From assembly GCA_044356305.1 (NCBI GenBank), contig JBIKWM010000030.1, positions 1 through 39,293 of the forward strand: a DNA stretch of 39,293 bases. The letters run 5' to 3'. The DNA comes from JBIKWM01 sp044356305 (lineage in GTDB: Bacteria > Bacteroidota > Bacteroidia > UBA10329). Shown one piece after another: positions 1-8,973 of the stretch. A program made the translations under genes and the position numbers. The first letter of the stretch is position 1. Each line of letters begins with the position of its first letter. The notes beneath the pieces are model-generated. The model worked only from the letters and a program-made list of their open reading frames with translations. It ran no database searches and had not been told where the DNA came from.

Positions 1-657
1 GGGTTGATAGCGCAAGAGCTTCAAAAAGTGTTGCCTGAGGTGGTTGCCGACAAGGAATTCGTTGTGACTGATGAGAAAACCGGCCAAGGCGAATGGAAAG
101 AAGCTGAAAGGCTCGGAGTGTATTACAGCGACATCATCCCTGTACTGGTGAAAGGGATGCAGGAGCAACAGGTTCAGATTGATGGACTGACTCCTCAGAA
201 TACAGTGAGCCGTGAAGAGTTTGATGCCATTCGCAAAGAGAATGATGAGCTCAAGACCCAAATGGCTGAGATACTCTCGCGCCTCAACGCTTTCGACACA
301 GACCTTCAGCAATGCTGCTTCAGTTTTGAGAACGGGACGAAGGCTCCTTCGTCAGGCTCAGGACAAGCTCAGGAACAGGGGACAAGTGCTGCTGATGCCC
401 CTAAGCTGGAGCAGAACCAGCCTAACCCGTTCCATGAGAACACGACCATCAGGTATTACCTGCCCACAGGTACTCGGACGGCCAGCATCACCATCAGCGA
501 CCTGAATGGGGTGCAGCTAAAGACCTTCGACCTTAGCGGTAGCCGTGGGGTAGGGCAGGTACTGATAGGAGGTGGGGCCTTTGCCGCTGGCACCTACGTG
601 TACGCACTCACCGTTGACGGCAAGCAGGTGGACAGCAAGCGGATGGTGCTGATGTGA
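1..657 (+). CDS. Peptidase S74 (tail-fibre chaperone) domain protein with T9SS sorting domain, 5' partial
   Basis: The reading frame is open from the first base, so this is the last 218 residues of a longer protein. It opens with GLIAQELQKVLPEVV, the hallmark of peptidase S74 intramolecular chaperone domains (self-cleaving C-terminal domains first known from phage tail spikes, and common in Bacteroidota cell-surface proteins). Residues about 70-98 look like a coiled coil. After a Ser/Gly/Gln-rich linker, residues about 140-218 form a T9SS type A sorting domain (LEQNQPNPF, then beta-strand segments, ending KRMVLM). The product is therefore probably secreted across the outer membrane and is not a phage gene: no other phage gene is nearby. 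A strong terminator follows. The N-terminal passenger lies outside the window, so the specific role is unknown. Confidence 0.88.
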   Translation, partial: GLIAQELQKVLPEVVADKEFVVTDEKTGQGEWKEAERLGVYYSDIIPVLVKGMQEQQVQIDGLTPQNTVSREEFDAIRKENDELKTQMAEILSRLNAFDTDLQQCCFSFENGTKAPSSGSGQAQEQGTSAADAPKLEQNQPNPFHENTTIRYYLPTGTRTASITISDLNGVQLKTFDLSGSRGVGQVLIGGGAFAAGTYVYALTVDGKQVDSKRMVLM

Positions 658-679
658 GGAGAATGTCGCTCTAATTCAG

Positions 680-714
680 AAGCCCCGTTGCGTTAGCGTG
701 ACGGGGCTTTTTGT
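680..714 (+). terminator. Rho-independent terminator after the S74 gene
   Basis: An 8-bp perfect stem (AGCCCCGT at 681-688 pairing with ACGGGGCT at 701-708) with a 12-nt loop is followed by a T-rich tail (TTTTTG). It lies 23 nt after the stop codon on the plus strand and separates this gene from the convergent lipoprotein gene. Confidence 0.85.
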
Positions 715-786
715 TTCTTGATAACGCAAGGAAACACCTCGGGTATTGCCCTTAGTCGATGCTGCATTCCCATTCTGACAAGAACT

Positions 787-1845
787 CTATTCATCAATCT
801 CCACCATGACCACCTTTCCTTCTTGGGTGGTAAGGCTGAGTTGCACACCACCGATAAAGCGATGACCAAGGGGAGAGAAACTCCCGAGCCCGGCCCATAC
901 GGCCTGACCGGCATATTGCTCATTATTCGGTTCGTTCATGTAGGTAAGCCTGCGTTTCCCTGTACCATCGGTATTCATCATCCACCAATCGGTGCCGCCT
1001 TTGGTGCTTTCGGTGTTGCTCATCCACACGATGTGGTTGCCATCGGGCGTATAAAAGGCATGCTCGTTGTAATCCTTGTCAGTTAGGGCAATAAATGCAC
1101 CTGTGATCAGATCCAAGGTATATATGCGTTGATCCCAAGTGCTGGGTCGGTTCACGCTGCTGCACAGGATCAGCTTTGCCCCATCATGACTGAAACCGTA
1201 AGCCTCGTAGAATGCGCTGCCTTCAGGCTCGTAGGTCTCAATGCCGGCAACTGATGGGATGCTGTCAATATCCCATACCACATTGCCGACCTTCATGGTC
1301 CAGAATCCGAATGTCTCTGGTGGCCAAAGGGGGTTTGGGGCCGATTTCCTTTCGGTCCACACTATCCGTTCACCATCGGCCGAGAACCGTGGACAGATGA
1401 CCCCATGCTCGTAGTCGTTCGGGATATTGACCAGAAGATGTGCCTTCTCACCATCATCGCTGATGAGCCATATGTCGCAATACGCCCCAAATCCGGGAAG
1501 GGCATCGGTAGAAGACCCCGGATGGTCAGCCTTTTCGACCACCGCTGCCAACCATCTTCCGTTTGGATGCCATGCCATATTGGCGATGTGACGGCCAGGC
1601 AGCAGTGCATTGTCGCATGTCAGGCATGTGTCGTTGCTACCATTGGGCATGGCCAGATGTATGTCGTAATACCCATCGGGGCCTTTGGCTGAGTATGCGA
1701 TACGGTCGCTGCCACTTTGGTCCCAATGCACATCAAGACCACTTTCCCTGAAGGTTGTGATAACCGTAGGTGGGTCAACTGGATCAGTGCCACATGAGAC
1801 GAACAGGATGCAACCGACTAGCGTGGAGCCGAGCTGATGTGTCAT
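787..1845 (-). CDS. Lipoprotein with TolB/PD40-type beta-propeller
   Basis: This is a 352-residue protein. I start it at the ATG at 1845 because this gives a lipoprotein signal peptide ending in a lipobox (LFVSC); the open frame reaches further upstream, but into the TonB receptor gene. The body holds several blade-like repeats of the PD40/TolB kind, for example MAWHPNGRWLAAV, PRFSADGERIVW, YGFSHDGAKLILC and AFYTPDGNHIVWM. This predicts a beta-propeller facing the periplasm or exposed at the cell surface. It begins 44 nt after the stop of the TonB-dependent receptor on the same strand, so the two are probably co-transcribed and the lipoprotein may act with that receptor. The ligand or partner cannot be read from sequence. 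Confidence 0.85.
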   Translation of the reverse strand: MTHQLGSTLVGCILFVSCGTDPVDPPTVITTFRESGLDVHWDQSGSDRIAYSAKGPDGYYDIHLAMPNGSNDTCLTCDNALLPGRHIANMAWHPNGRWLAAVVEKADHPGSSTDALPGFGAYCDIWLISDDGEKAHLLVNIPNDYEHGVICPRFSADGERIVWTERKSAPNPLWPPETFGFWTMKVGNVVWDIDSIPSVAGIETYEPEGSAFYEAYGFSHDGAKLILCSSVNRPSTWDQRIYTLDLITGAFIALTDKDYNEHAFYTPDGNHIVWMSNTESTKGGTDWWMMNTDGTGKRRLTYMNEPNNEQYAGQAVWAGLGSFSPLGHRFIGGVQLSLTTQEGKVVMVEIDE

Positions 1846-1889
1846 CCTATCAGATCCATAGCCCACATCGTCCAATTTTGTGGCCAATA

Positions 1890-4439
1890 TCACACCTTGA
1901 AAGTGATCTGAATGGCCGTGGTGCGGGGTGACTCCATTTTCAATGGCCGTAGGCTGTACTGGCGGTTGAGGAAATTGTTCATCACCACGGCCACCTTCAT
2001 CCACTTGGTGGCCTGACAACTGACGCGCAGGTCCATTACATAGTTGCCGTTATGGTTGTCCGGATTGATCCTGTAGGTGTTCTGTGTCCGCTCATCGCCA
2101 CGGGCCTCAATCACTCCGGTGCCGAACAGGTCGGCTGCATCTAGCTGGTAAAGAATCCCGTCAATGTTCTCCATATAGCTGTAGTACCTAAAGCTGTAAC
2201 CGAGGCTCCATTTACGGTAGGTGAATTCGATATCGGCATTGGCAATGTGCCTGAAACGGTACTTAAGGAGGTTTGTGCTATCAATACTTGTTCGGTAATG
2301 CGAGTAATACTGCAGATTGTACGGTGCACCTGGGTCGTTTACATGAAAGGTATCGGTGGGGTTCATGGCCTCCGGTATGGTGTAGGTGTAGCCTGCCATG
2401 ATGGTCCTACCAAAGCTCTTTGTGAATTGGCCGAAGCCCATGAGCGATAGTTCAATACCACGCACTCGTGTTTCTCCGATGTTGAGGAATTTGATGCCCG
2501 GTATGCCCTCGGCCGGATTGAATTGGCCCATAACGAACTCAATGCTGTTGTTGAACTCCTGCCAGAACCCGACCAGATCGGCATAACCCATGAATTTGCC
2601 GATCTTGAATCCCTGCTTGAATCCGATCTCGGCATTCCAGCTGGTCTCGGGCTGTAGGTCCTTGTTGGGGTACACCCCGAAACCGCCCGAGGTGGTGCGG
2701 ATGTACTTTTCGGCAATGGTAGGGAAACGGTATCCTTGACCGAATGAGGCGCGCACGTAGGTCTCGCGGGCCATTTTCATGCTCACCCCGGCACGGCCTA
2801 TGGGCTTTACCACAAAATCGGTTGAGTTTATCTGGAAATACTCTCCTCTAATACCTGCCGACACGTTCAAAACCTTCCAGAATTTCTTGTCCAATTGAGC
2901 AAAGAGCGAAAAGTTCTTGGCATCGTTGGTTCCATCACTGCCACCGCCTACAAAAATCTGACTCCAGCCTTTGGTATAGTTTCCTTGTATGCCTGCCGTC
3001 ATGTTCAGCCCAAATAGCCGCTGAAAACTTTTTGAGATGGTGTATTGCCCGTAAATGACAATGCTCCCGTTGCTCTGGTTGTTGCTATTGTCGCTATCAG
3101 AATAGAGTATCCGTGTGCGGAAAATGTGCTCGGTGCCGCCCTCGGTGATGTAGGTCATGAACGGGTCGACATAGAAGGTGAACATCTCGGTGAGGGTCAT
3201 GCTGCCAGGGTAGGCACGGTACATGCCGTCATATCCTACACCAGTGGTATCGTAGCTCAGTTGGCGCGCCCTGTTGTCGAACTGCCAGATGAGCGAGAAA
3301 TTCTTGCTGCTGCGCATGAAGTTGCCGTTGACGCCATAGGCAAGGCCCCGCACCTTTTTGTCACGGTATCGGAGGTTGAAATTGAACCGTCCCCTGATCT
3401 CGCGCACGGCCCCGTTGCTGATGTCGGCCAGCGAGGTGTCGACCATGCGCGGGCTGTACCAGTCGGTGCTGCCGGGCACGTGCGGGCCTATGAAACCGTG
3501 GTCGTAGTTGAAGTTGCCACCAATGACCATGTCGAGGTTCCCGAATTTCTGGCTGTGCAGAAAATTCATGCCCGAATAGTTGTTAAGGCCGTCCCACCAT
3601 TTTTTACCTATGGCATCGCCCCCATCGAGGCCGAACGCATTGGCGAATTTTCGCCCTGTGCTCACATTGTCGGGCAATTGGGCGCTGTACATGCCGCTGT
3701 ACACGTTCACCTTGGTCTGTGGCTGATCCTTGGGGTAGGCGCTCCGCACATTTATCACCCCACTGAGGGCAGATGAGCCATAGAGCACCGAACTGGCCCC
3801 TTTGATCACCTCCACCTGATCCACATTCTCAATGGGAATGAAACTCCACTCGGCCTTGCCCAGGTCGCCCTGCATGATGGGCAGGTCGTCCACCAATATG
3901 GCCACGCGGCTTCCCAGCCCGAAACTGTAGCCGCTGCCACTGCGGATCTGAGGGGCCTCGTCCAGTATCACCACCCCCGGCACCTGGTTCAGGGCCGAGG
4001 TGATGTTGGTGGAGTTCTTGTTCTGGATCAGGTCGGGCTTTATGATGTCCATGCTCACGGTGAGCTCTTCCAGCTTCTGCTCAAACTTGCCGGCCGTCAC
4101 CACCACCACACCGAGTTCCTCAACAATGTTGCTGAGTTCATAATCGTGCTTCACTGCGGTTCCGGCCGTGATTGTCACTGTGGCCGTATCGGTGCCCATG
4201 CCCGTGAACGAACAGATGAGCCGATGTGTGCCCACCGGCAGGCGCAGGCTGTAACGGCCTTCAATATCAGTAGATGCACCTACGCCCTTGTTCTCGAGCA
4301 TGAAGACATTGGCACCCACCAGCGTCTCGCGGGTGGCGCGGTCGCTCACGGTGCCGCTCACCGTACCCATATCCTGTGCCCTCGCGGTGGCCCAGCTCAG
4401 GCATGCCATCATAATGAAAAGGCCGTTCCTTACTGACAT
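1890..4439 (-). CDS. TonB-dependent outer-membrane receptor with carboxypeptidase-regulatory-like N-terminal domain
   Basis: The start at 4439 gives 849 residues with a signal peptide ending ATARAQ (about residues 1-22). Residues about 25-103 are a CarboxypepD_reg-like/DUF4480 domain (GTVSGTVSDRATRETLVGAN), typical of Bacteroidota receptors. A TonB-box-like stretch around VVVVTAGKFEQ follows. The plug domain (about 125-235) has the signature VEVIKGASSVLYGSSALSG. The remaining ~600 residues are amphipathic beta-strands of the 22-stranded barrel, ending TTAIQITFKV. It imports a ligand powered by TonB-ExbBD. There is no SusD partner next door, so a glycan SusCD role is not supported; cobalamin, siderophore or metal uptake are all possible. 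A terminator-like hairpin sits in its leader (4464-4504). Confidence 0.93.
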   Translation of the reverse strand: MSVRNGLFIMMACLSWATARAQDMGTVSGTVSDRATRETLVGANVFMLENKGVGASTDIEGRYSLRLPVGTHRLICSFTGMGTDTATVTITAGTAVKHDYELSNIVEELGVVVVTAGKFEQKLEELTVSMDIIKPDLIQNKNSTNITSALNQVPGVVILDEAPQIRSGSGYSFGLGSRVAILVDDLPIMQGDLGKAEWSFIPIENVDQVEVIKGASSVLYGSSALSGVINVRSAYPKDQPQTKVNVYSGMYSAQLPDNVSTGRKFANAFGLDGGDAIGKKWWDGLNNYSGMNFLHSQKFGNLDMVIGGNFNYDHGFIGPHVPGSTDWYSPRMVDTSLADISNGAVREIRGRFNFNLRYRDKKVRGLAYGVNGNFMRSSKNFSLIWQFDNRARQLSYDTTGVGYDGMYRAYPGSMTLTEMFTFYVDPFMTYITEGGTEHIFRTRILYSDSDNSNNQSNGSIVIYGQYTISKSFQRLFGLNMTAGIQGNYTKGWSQIFVGGGSDGTNDAKNFSLFAQLDKKFWKVLNVSAGIRGEYFQINSTDFVVKPIGRAGVSMKMARETYVRASFGQGYRFPTIAEKYIRTTSGGFGVYPNKDLQPETSWNAEIGFKQGFKIGKFMGYADLVGFWQEFNNSIEFVMGQFNPAEGIPGIKFLNIGETRVRGIELSLMGFGQFTKSFGRTIMAGYTYTIPEAMNPTDTFHVNDPGAPYNLQYYSHYRTSIDSTNLLKYRFRHIANADIEFTYRKWSLGYSFRYYSYMENIDGILYQLDAADLFGTGVIEARGDERTQNTYRINPDNHNGNYVMDLRVSCQATKWMKVAVVMNNFLNRQYSLRPLKMESPRTTAIQITFKV

Positions 4440-4463
4440 CTGTATCCGTTTGAATGTGAATAC

Positions 4464-4504
4464 GAAAACGGACTGTAGGCGGCCCACAGGCACCTACAGT
4501 CCGT
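4464..4504 (-). terminator. Terminator-like hairpin between the jelly-roll T9SS gene and the TonB receptor gene
   Basis: A perfect 12-bp stem (ACGGACTGTAGG at 4468-4479, CCTACAGTCCGT at 4493-4504) with a 13-nt loop is followed on the minus strand by TTTT. It lies 16 nt after the stop of the upstream gene. It ends only about 25 nt before the TonB receptor ATG at 4439, leaving little room for a separate promoter, so it could act as an attenuator. Confidence 0.75.
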
Positions 4505-4520
4505 CAGAGGATCTGATAGA

Positions 4521-5420
4521 TCAGAGATTCAAGAGCAGTTTCCCGGTGCGGGCGGCTCCTGCATTGTCTCCGCTGATGCGGTACAGGTACATGCCCGGTG
4601 CCAGGTTGTTCACATCCAGGCGCTCAGTGCCCATTCCCACCTGATGGCGGAGCACTCTCTTGCCGGTGATGTCGGTCAGTTCAATGTGGAGGTCAGCGCC
4701 AGTGGCGTTCTCTAAGTTCAGCACACCGTTGGCAGGATTGGGGAACAGGTTCACACGGGTGTTGAGCGCGTGCTCATCGATGCCGGTGGCGAATACCAGT
4801 TCCACATCATCGAGCAGCAGGATTGAGCCTACCACAGCCTCTCCGTTGTTGCTGTTGCCCCAGCTGCTGTTGGCGAGGAAACTCGAGGTGGTCACCGCAT
4901 TGTTGTTCATGTAGCTGATAGGGGCACTGAAGCGTGTCCAGGTGGTGGTGGTGCCTATGATCTTGTGCTTGGTGTAGCTCACGCTGTCGCCATTGGCATC
5001 AAAAAGGATGAACTGGATGTAGGCCGTATCTACACCTTGTGGGGTGTACTTGAACCAGCCTACCAGACTGTCGGGGCGCTGGGTGTATGGAAGTCCGCCT
5101 GTAATTCCAGGGTTGGCCGGGTTGCACACCATGGTGGCGGTGCTGAGCACGCCACCTATCAGGATGGCACCGGCCTGTTTGGTCTCCATCTTGGCCGATG
5201 ATGACCCGCTGTGCGCATCGGTGCTCTGGCTGACTGATGATACGCTGAGGATGTAGCTGCAGGTGTTGGCGCTGTTCCAATCCACCGGTTCGTTGTAGCT
5301 GCCAATACCGGCATTCACAGTCTCCCAGGTCTCAAAGCTGTTGTTAGGCAGGGCGTTCTGTGCCTGAGCATTCAGTGTGGCCAATGAGGCGAGGGCGATG
5401 AAAGAGTAGATTTTTCTCAT
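4521..5420 (-). CDS. T9SS-secreted protein with carbohydrate-binding-like jelly-roll domain
   Basis: This is a 299-residue protein. The ATG at 5420 gives a clean signal peptide (MRKIYSFIALASLATLNAQAQ); a TTG three codons upstream is the only alternative. Residues about 25-205 begin NNSFETWE and contain SGSSSAKMET, a long WTRFSAPISY strand and end LLLDDVELVF. This order is typical of PCMD or galactose-binding-like beta-sandwich domains found in Bacteroidota surface proteins. Residues about 222-299 are a T9SS type A sorting domain (VNLFPNPANGVLNLENATG, GMYLYRISG). The protein is probably released or anchored on the cell surface; a glycan-binding role is inferred from fold resemblance only. It has its own promoter and terminator. 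Confidence 0.85.
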   Translation of the reverse strand: MRKIYSFIALASLATLNAQAQNALPNNSFETWETVNAGIGSYNEPVDWNSANTCSYILSVSSVSQSTDAHSGSSSAKMETKQAGAILIGGVLSTATMVCNPANPGITGGLPYTQRPDSLVGWFKYTPQGVDTAYIQFILFDANGDSVSYTKHKIIGTTTTWTRFSAPISYMNNNAVTTSSFLANSSWGNSNNGEAVVGSILLLDDVELVFATGIDEHALNTRVNLFPNPANGVLNLENATGADLHIELTDITGKRVLRHQVGMGTERLDVNNLAPGMYLYRISGDNAGAARTGKLLLNL

Positions 5421-5444
5421 TTGAATCAAGGTTGGTTACGGGGC

Positions 5445-5452
5445 CAAAAGTA
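5445..5452 (-). promoter_or_regulatory. Bacteroidota -7 element TACTTTTG
   Basis: On the minus strand TACTTTTG matches TAnnTTTG and sits 24 nt upstream of the ATG at 5420, giving a short leader. No convincing -33 TTG was seen. Confidence 0.5.
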
Positions 5453-5614
5453 GGTGCCTGCATACGGCCATATCCCGACACCCACAGGGGGCAACAGGCC
5501 GTTTATTCACACATCATTAACATAACGCACAGGCTTTCAATCATTTGTTATGCCTTAACGAAGGTGCTCCGATAGGGGCGGATTATGGTTCGGATGAAAT
5601 GATCGGACACACAC

Positions 5615-5647
5615 CAAAAGGAAAAGGCCGCCCTGAGGCAGCCTTTT
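5615..5647 (-). terminator. Rho-independent terminator after the large T9SS gene
   Basis: Read on the minus strand, AAAAGGCTGCC and GGCGGCCTTTT pair around a TCAG loop with one internal mismatch, followed by CCTTTTGG. It lies 26 nt past the stop of the gene ending at 5674. Confidence 0.75.
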
Positions 5648-5673
5648 CATCCAAAATCAATCTAAGGGCGGTC

Positions 5674-8568
5674 TCAGTCCTGAATCACCATCCTGCGGCT
5701 CAGGCGGTCGCTTCCGTTGCTCAGGCTGTACATGTACACGCCCGGTGCAAGACCGGCCCTGTCAATGATGATGCGGTTCTCGCCCGGGTTGGCGGTCACA
5801 GCCCTGCGCAACACCACTTTGCCATCCACCCCATGAATATCAAAGGTGAACTGACCGGCCTTGGTGGCGCGGTAGCTGATCACCGAGGTGGTGTTAAATG
5901 GGTTCGGTTCGTTCTGGCCGAGGCTGAAACCGTAGTGCGTCAGCTCATCCACACCCATTGGAGGTTGGGTGACGGTGAATGTCTCGGTCACTTGGAAACC
6001 GCTGTTGTCCGTTACGGTGACGGTGTAGGTTCCAGCGGTCAGGTTGAAACGGTCCTCTGATGTCGGACCATCCGTCCAGCTCCATGTGTAAGGAGGGAAA
6101 CCGCCCGAAGTGGTCACATCAATAAATCCGTTGCTGCCACCGAAAGTGGAAACGTTGCCCACCGTGCCCGTGAGCTCGAGGGTGTTGGTCAGCTCAGGAT
6201 AGCAGTCGACAAAATGCACCAGATAAGGTGTGCCGAATGCACCGCAGTTGGGGTCAACAGATGGGAAATCGCCCGGTACAGGCGGGATGTTGAAGTTGAC
6301 CACCACGGTGGAGTTTGCCGGGGCATAGACGGTCAGCCCCGGTATGGTGTAGATCTCGTCCTGAGTGATCAGGTTGCAGCTGTCGGCACTGTTGATCACC
6401 ACAAAGTCGGGCACATCCATGGTGATGCCCACCGCGCTGGTGTTGGTGATGCTCACACTCCATACCCCGTTCGGGTTGCCTGCAAAAATGCTGGTGAGGG
6501 GTATGCACGGAAGTCCACCGGCCAGATCGATCAGGGTCTGATTGAGCGGCAGTCCGAAGGCCAGCGCATCGTTCACATTAAGATTGGATCCATCAGGGAA
6601 GGTGAAGATCATTGGGAATATCTCCCATGTATTGTCATCGCCTGTCAGCACCGGGCATATCGACCCGTACGGACGGCACCCTTGCAGCGTGTCCCATGTG
6701 AACGGTGTCACGCTCGGGTCCTGAATGGCGAATGGGGTGATGTAGTAGTCGCCCGTGGCAAGACTATCAAGAATGGTTCCGCACGAGCGGGTGAAATTGA
6801 GCGTATCGCCCAACTGACCGCTGATCATGCCCGCTGCCTGAGCGGCCGTGGCCCCGGCCTGGTCGGTGATAGGCCCATCGGCCTGTGGCGTGATGCCCCA
6901 TGCTACGATGCTGCTGTTGTTGAGTGTGAATCCCGATGCGATGAACTGCATGGTCTCTCCGCAGCACAGGGTATCGTTGCTTGCGGTGGTCACCGTGGTG
7001 CCGGTCAGGCACAGGCTGTACGGGAACGACTCGCTGCTGCAGCCGATGGGGCTGGTCAGGGTCACGGTGTACGGGCCGCTCACGCTCAGGTCGTTGTAGG
7101 TGGCGCTGGTGGCACCGTTTATCATGGTGCCGTCCAGGTACCACTGTATGTTGTTCGTACCGGCATTGGTCACCTCGATGTAGCCGCCTGCGCTGTTCAG
7201 TGCAATCACCGGAGTTGGCGGATATGCCTCGGTTATCACAACAATGTTGCCCGAGGTGGCGAAGCAGGTGGTCACAGGGTCTGTCACGGTCACATCATAC
7301 TGCCCTGTGGTGCTCACATAGATGCTCTGGCCAGTGGCACCCGGAATGGGCACACCGCCCACACTCCACTGATAGTCGAGGTTCGATGGGCCGTTGGCGG
7401 TCAGCTGCACCGAGTCGCCCACGCAGATGCTGGTGGGGCCGCCAGCGCTCAGGGTAGGGGCCGTGGGGCTGGCATATACCGTCACGGTATCGGTGTTGGT
7501 TATCACGCTGGCAGGCACCAGGGCAATGGTGTACTGCACCGTAACGTGCGGGCCCGAGAGCTGAAAGGTGCCCGGGTTGGTGAGGTTGAACGAGAGCGTG
7601 CCCAGGTCGTCCCACTGCGACACGTTGTCCACATCCTGAAAGTGGAAGGTGTAAGGCCCGTTCTGTGGGCTCAATGTGGTGTTGATGCCGCTCCACGATG
7701 CCGATGTGTTGTTGCCCACCTCGGCCCCGCTGTACACGATCTGGCCCGATCCCTGACTCAGGTCAAAGACCATGTCAGGCGAACCTGTGCAGGCACCGAA
7801 GAAGCTTGGCTCCTCAATGTCTCCGCACCATTGGCTGCTGGTGGTCGATGCGCTCACCGAGGTTATCTGGTAGTCCCAGATGGTGGTCTCGAGGTTGATG
7901 ATATAATCGCCCGCACCGCTGTAGTTCTGCACAGGCGGGTCGGCCACGGTCGATGTGTTGCCGTTGCCGAAGTCCCAATCGTAGGTGGTGGGCTGCGGTG
8001 CACCGTCTATCAGTGCCTCAAAGGTCACTGCAATGGCATCGCAGGCCGACACGGGCGAGAAACTGAAACCCGTGTTGCCACCCGTGGCCGGAAGCACCTC
8101 AATGCTGGTGTTGAACGAGGTGGGCTGGCTCTGCCCCAGGGCCGTACCTATCACCGTCACCGTTACCGGATACACCCCCGGTGCAGCGAAGGTGGTGCCG
8201 CAGAAACGGATGCATCCATATTGGTACGTCTGCGGGAAATAAGTGCACGTGGGGTTGTTGCAGTTCCACTGAATACCGGCCGGCAGACCGGCTATGTTCG
8301 ATATCAGCACCTGATCCACGTTCACTACCCCCACCGGAGGACCCACATCGTAGGTGGCGGGCATCACGTAGGTGATCACCTCATCGTACGGGGTGCCCTG
8401 CGTGATGGGCGGTGCCGGATCGGGCGACAGCGCCCCATCGGGGTAGTTCGATGCGGGCGACAGCAGCGCCTCGTTCGGTGTGCATGTGCCGCACTGCGCC
8501 AGCGCCTGGGCCGTGGTGGCCAGGCCCAATACAGCGCCCATCAAAATGGAGTAATGGTTCTTTATCAT
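5674..8568 (-). CDS. Large T9SS-secreted adhesin-like protein with PKD and SprB-like repeats
   Basis: This is a 964-residue protein starting at the ATG at 8568, with a signal peptide ending TTAQALAQ. Recognisable parts, in order: an N-terminal Ig-like region, a PKD domain near residues 190-245 (TTYDWDFGNGNTS), several Ig-like units with bacterial-adhesion features (for example SICVGDSVQLTANG), and a SprB-type repeat near residues 800-870 (SGGFPPYTWSWTDG, AGTYTVTVTD). The last ~80 residues are a T9SS type A sorting domain (LGQNEPNPFNTTSVISY, GVYMYSLSNG). SprB-type repeats occur in gliding adhesins and other surface proteins of Bacteroidota, so adhesion is likely but not shown. The antisense strand is open for 816 codons here, a composition effect. 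Confidence 0.9.
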   Translation of the reverse strand: MIKNHYSILMGAVLGLATTAQALAQCGTCTPNEALLSPASNYPDGALSPDPAPPITQGTPYDEVITYVMPATYDVGPPVGVVNVDQVLISNIAGLPAGIQWNCNNPTCTYFPQTYQYGCIRFCGTTFAAPGVYPVTVTVIGTALGQSQPTSFNTSIEVLPATGGNTGFSFSPVSACDAIAVTFEALIDGAPQPTTYDWDFGNGNTSTVADPPVQNYSGAGDYIINLETTIWDYQITSVSASTTSSQWCGDIEEPSFFGACTGSPDMVFDLSQGSGQIVYSGAEVGNNTSASWSGINTTLSPQNGPYTFHFQDVDNVSQWDDLGTLSFNLTNPGTFQLSGPHVTVQYTIALVPASVITNTDTVTVYASPTAPTLSAGGPTSICVGDSVQLTANGPSNLDYQWSVGGVPIPGATGQSIYVSTTGQYDVTVTDPVTTCFATSGNIVVITEAYPPTPVIALNSAGGYIEVTNAGTNNIQWYLDGTMINGATSATYNDLSVSGPYTVTLTSPIGCSSESFPYSLCLTGTTVTTASNDTLCCGETMQFIASGFTLNNSSIVAWGITPQADGPITDQAGATAAQAAGMISGQLGDTLNFTRSCGTILDSLATGDYYITPFAIQDPSVTPFTWDTLQGCRPYGSICPVLTGDDNTWEIFPMIFTFPDGSNLNVNDALAFGLPLNQTLIDLAGGLPCIPLTSIFAGNPNGVWSVSITNTSAVGITMDVPDFVVINSADSCNLITQDEIYTIPGLTVYAPANSTVVVNFNIPPVPGDFPSVDPNCGAFGTPYLVHFVDCYPELTNTLELTGTVGNVSTFGGSNGFIDVTTSGGFPPYTWSWTDGPTSEDRFNLTAGTYTVTVTDNSGFQVTETFTVTQPPMGVDELTHYGFSLGQNEPNPFNTTSVISYRATKAGQFTFDIHGVDGKVVLRRAVTANPGENRIIIDRAGLAPGVYMYSLSNGSDRLSRRMVIQD

Positions 8569-8593
8569 TCGTATCTGCTTGACTTGAAGGGTG

Positions 8594-8601
8594 CAAATGT
8601 A
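8594..8601 (-). promoter_or_regulatory. -7 element TACATTTG for the large T9SS gene
   Basis: TACATTTG on the minus strand matches TAnnTTTG and lies 25 nt upstream of the ATG at 8568. Confidence 0.5.
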
Positions 8602-8682
8602 ACCCGCCACAGCAAAGGGCCGCGGCCTGCCCCAGTCTTCATGGATTGTTCATCTGGGCAGTGAATGGAGGGGGGCGGTGCC

Positions 8683-8856
8683 CTACCTCTCCATCCGTTT
8701 CACGGCCAAGGCCACCAGCAGACCTATGAAGGCCGACTGTGCCAGGATGCGCAAAAGGGCCGAAACAGAGAATCCATTGTACCATATCTTCTCGGCCCCC
8801 ATCACCACAGCCACCACCACGGCCGTGAGGACACCATTCCTGACGTTTCTTTTCAC
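8683..8856 (-). CDS. Small two-helix membrane protein, GTG start
   Basis: A 57-codon frame starts with GTG and has an in-frame TGA two codons upstream, so GTG is the only reasonable start. The product begins KRNVRNGVLTAVVVAVVMGA (basic N-terminus, first hydrophobic helix). It continues with EKIWYNGFSVSALLR, then a second hydrophobic segment (AQSAFIGLLVALAVKRMER) with a basic C-terminus. This reads as a helical hairpin in the inner membrane with both ends in the cytoplasm. A near-consensus -7 element (TATCATTG, 8861-8868) stands 4 nt before the GTG, the same spacing as at lptB and the nuclease gene. I recognise no family. Length and charge pattern support a real gene, but short frames carry risk. 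Confidence 0.6.
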   Translation of the reverse strand: MKRNVRNGVLTAVVVAVVMGAEKIWYNGFSVSALLRILAQSAFIGLLVALAVKRMER

Positions 8857-8860
8857 GGTT

Positions 8861-8868
8861 CAATGATA
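8861..8868 (-). promoter_or_regulatory. Putative -7 element TATCATTG for the small membrane protein
   Basis: One mismatch to TAnnTTTG. It ends 4 nt before the GTG start at 8856, predicting a leaderless transcript. Confidence 0.35.
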
Positions 8869-8973
8869 AAGAGAACCTTATGAACCGCCCCGTCCCGGCA
8901 GGTTTGCTGACTGACAGATTTTTCGGGTAGGAGTTCCGTTCAGGTCGATGGGGGCAAAACAGCTCGTGACTTT

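Noticed and set aside
1..657. Prophage tail-fibre gene
   Set aside because: The S74 domain occurs in phage, but here it ends in a T9SS sorting domain and no phage genes accompany it.
6214..8664. 816-codon open frame antisense to the large T9SS adhesin gene
   Set aside because: It mirrors the codon bias of the real gene on the other strand, has no family motifs and is rich in His/Arg/Gly/Val as expected of an antisense shadow. The minus strand has a signal peptide, PKD and sorting domain.
8639..8863. 74-codon minus-strand and 62-codon plus-strand frames near 8.7 kb
   Set aside because: Both are other-frame readings of the small membrane protein gene, which alone shows hydrophobic helices and basic ends.
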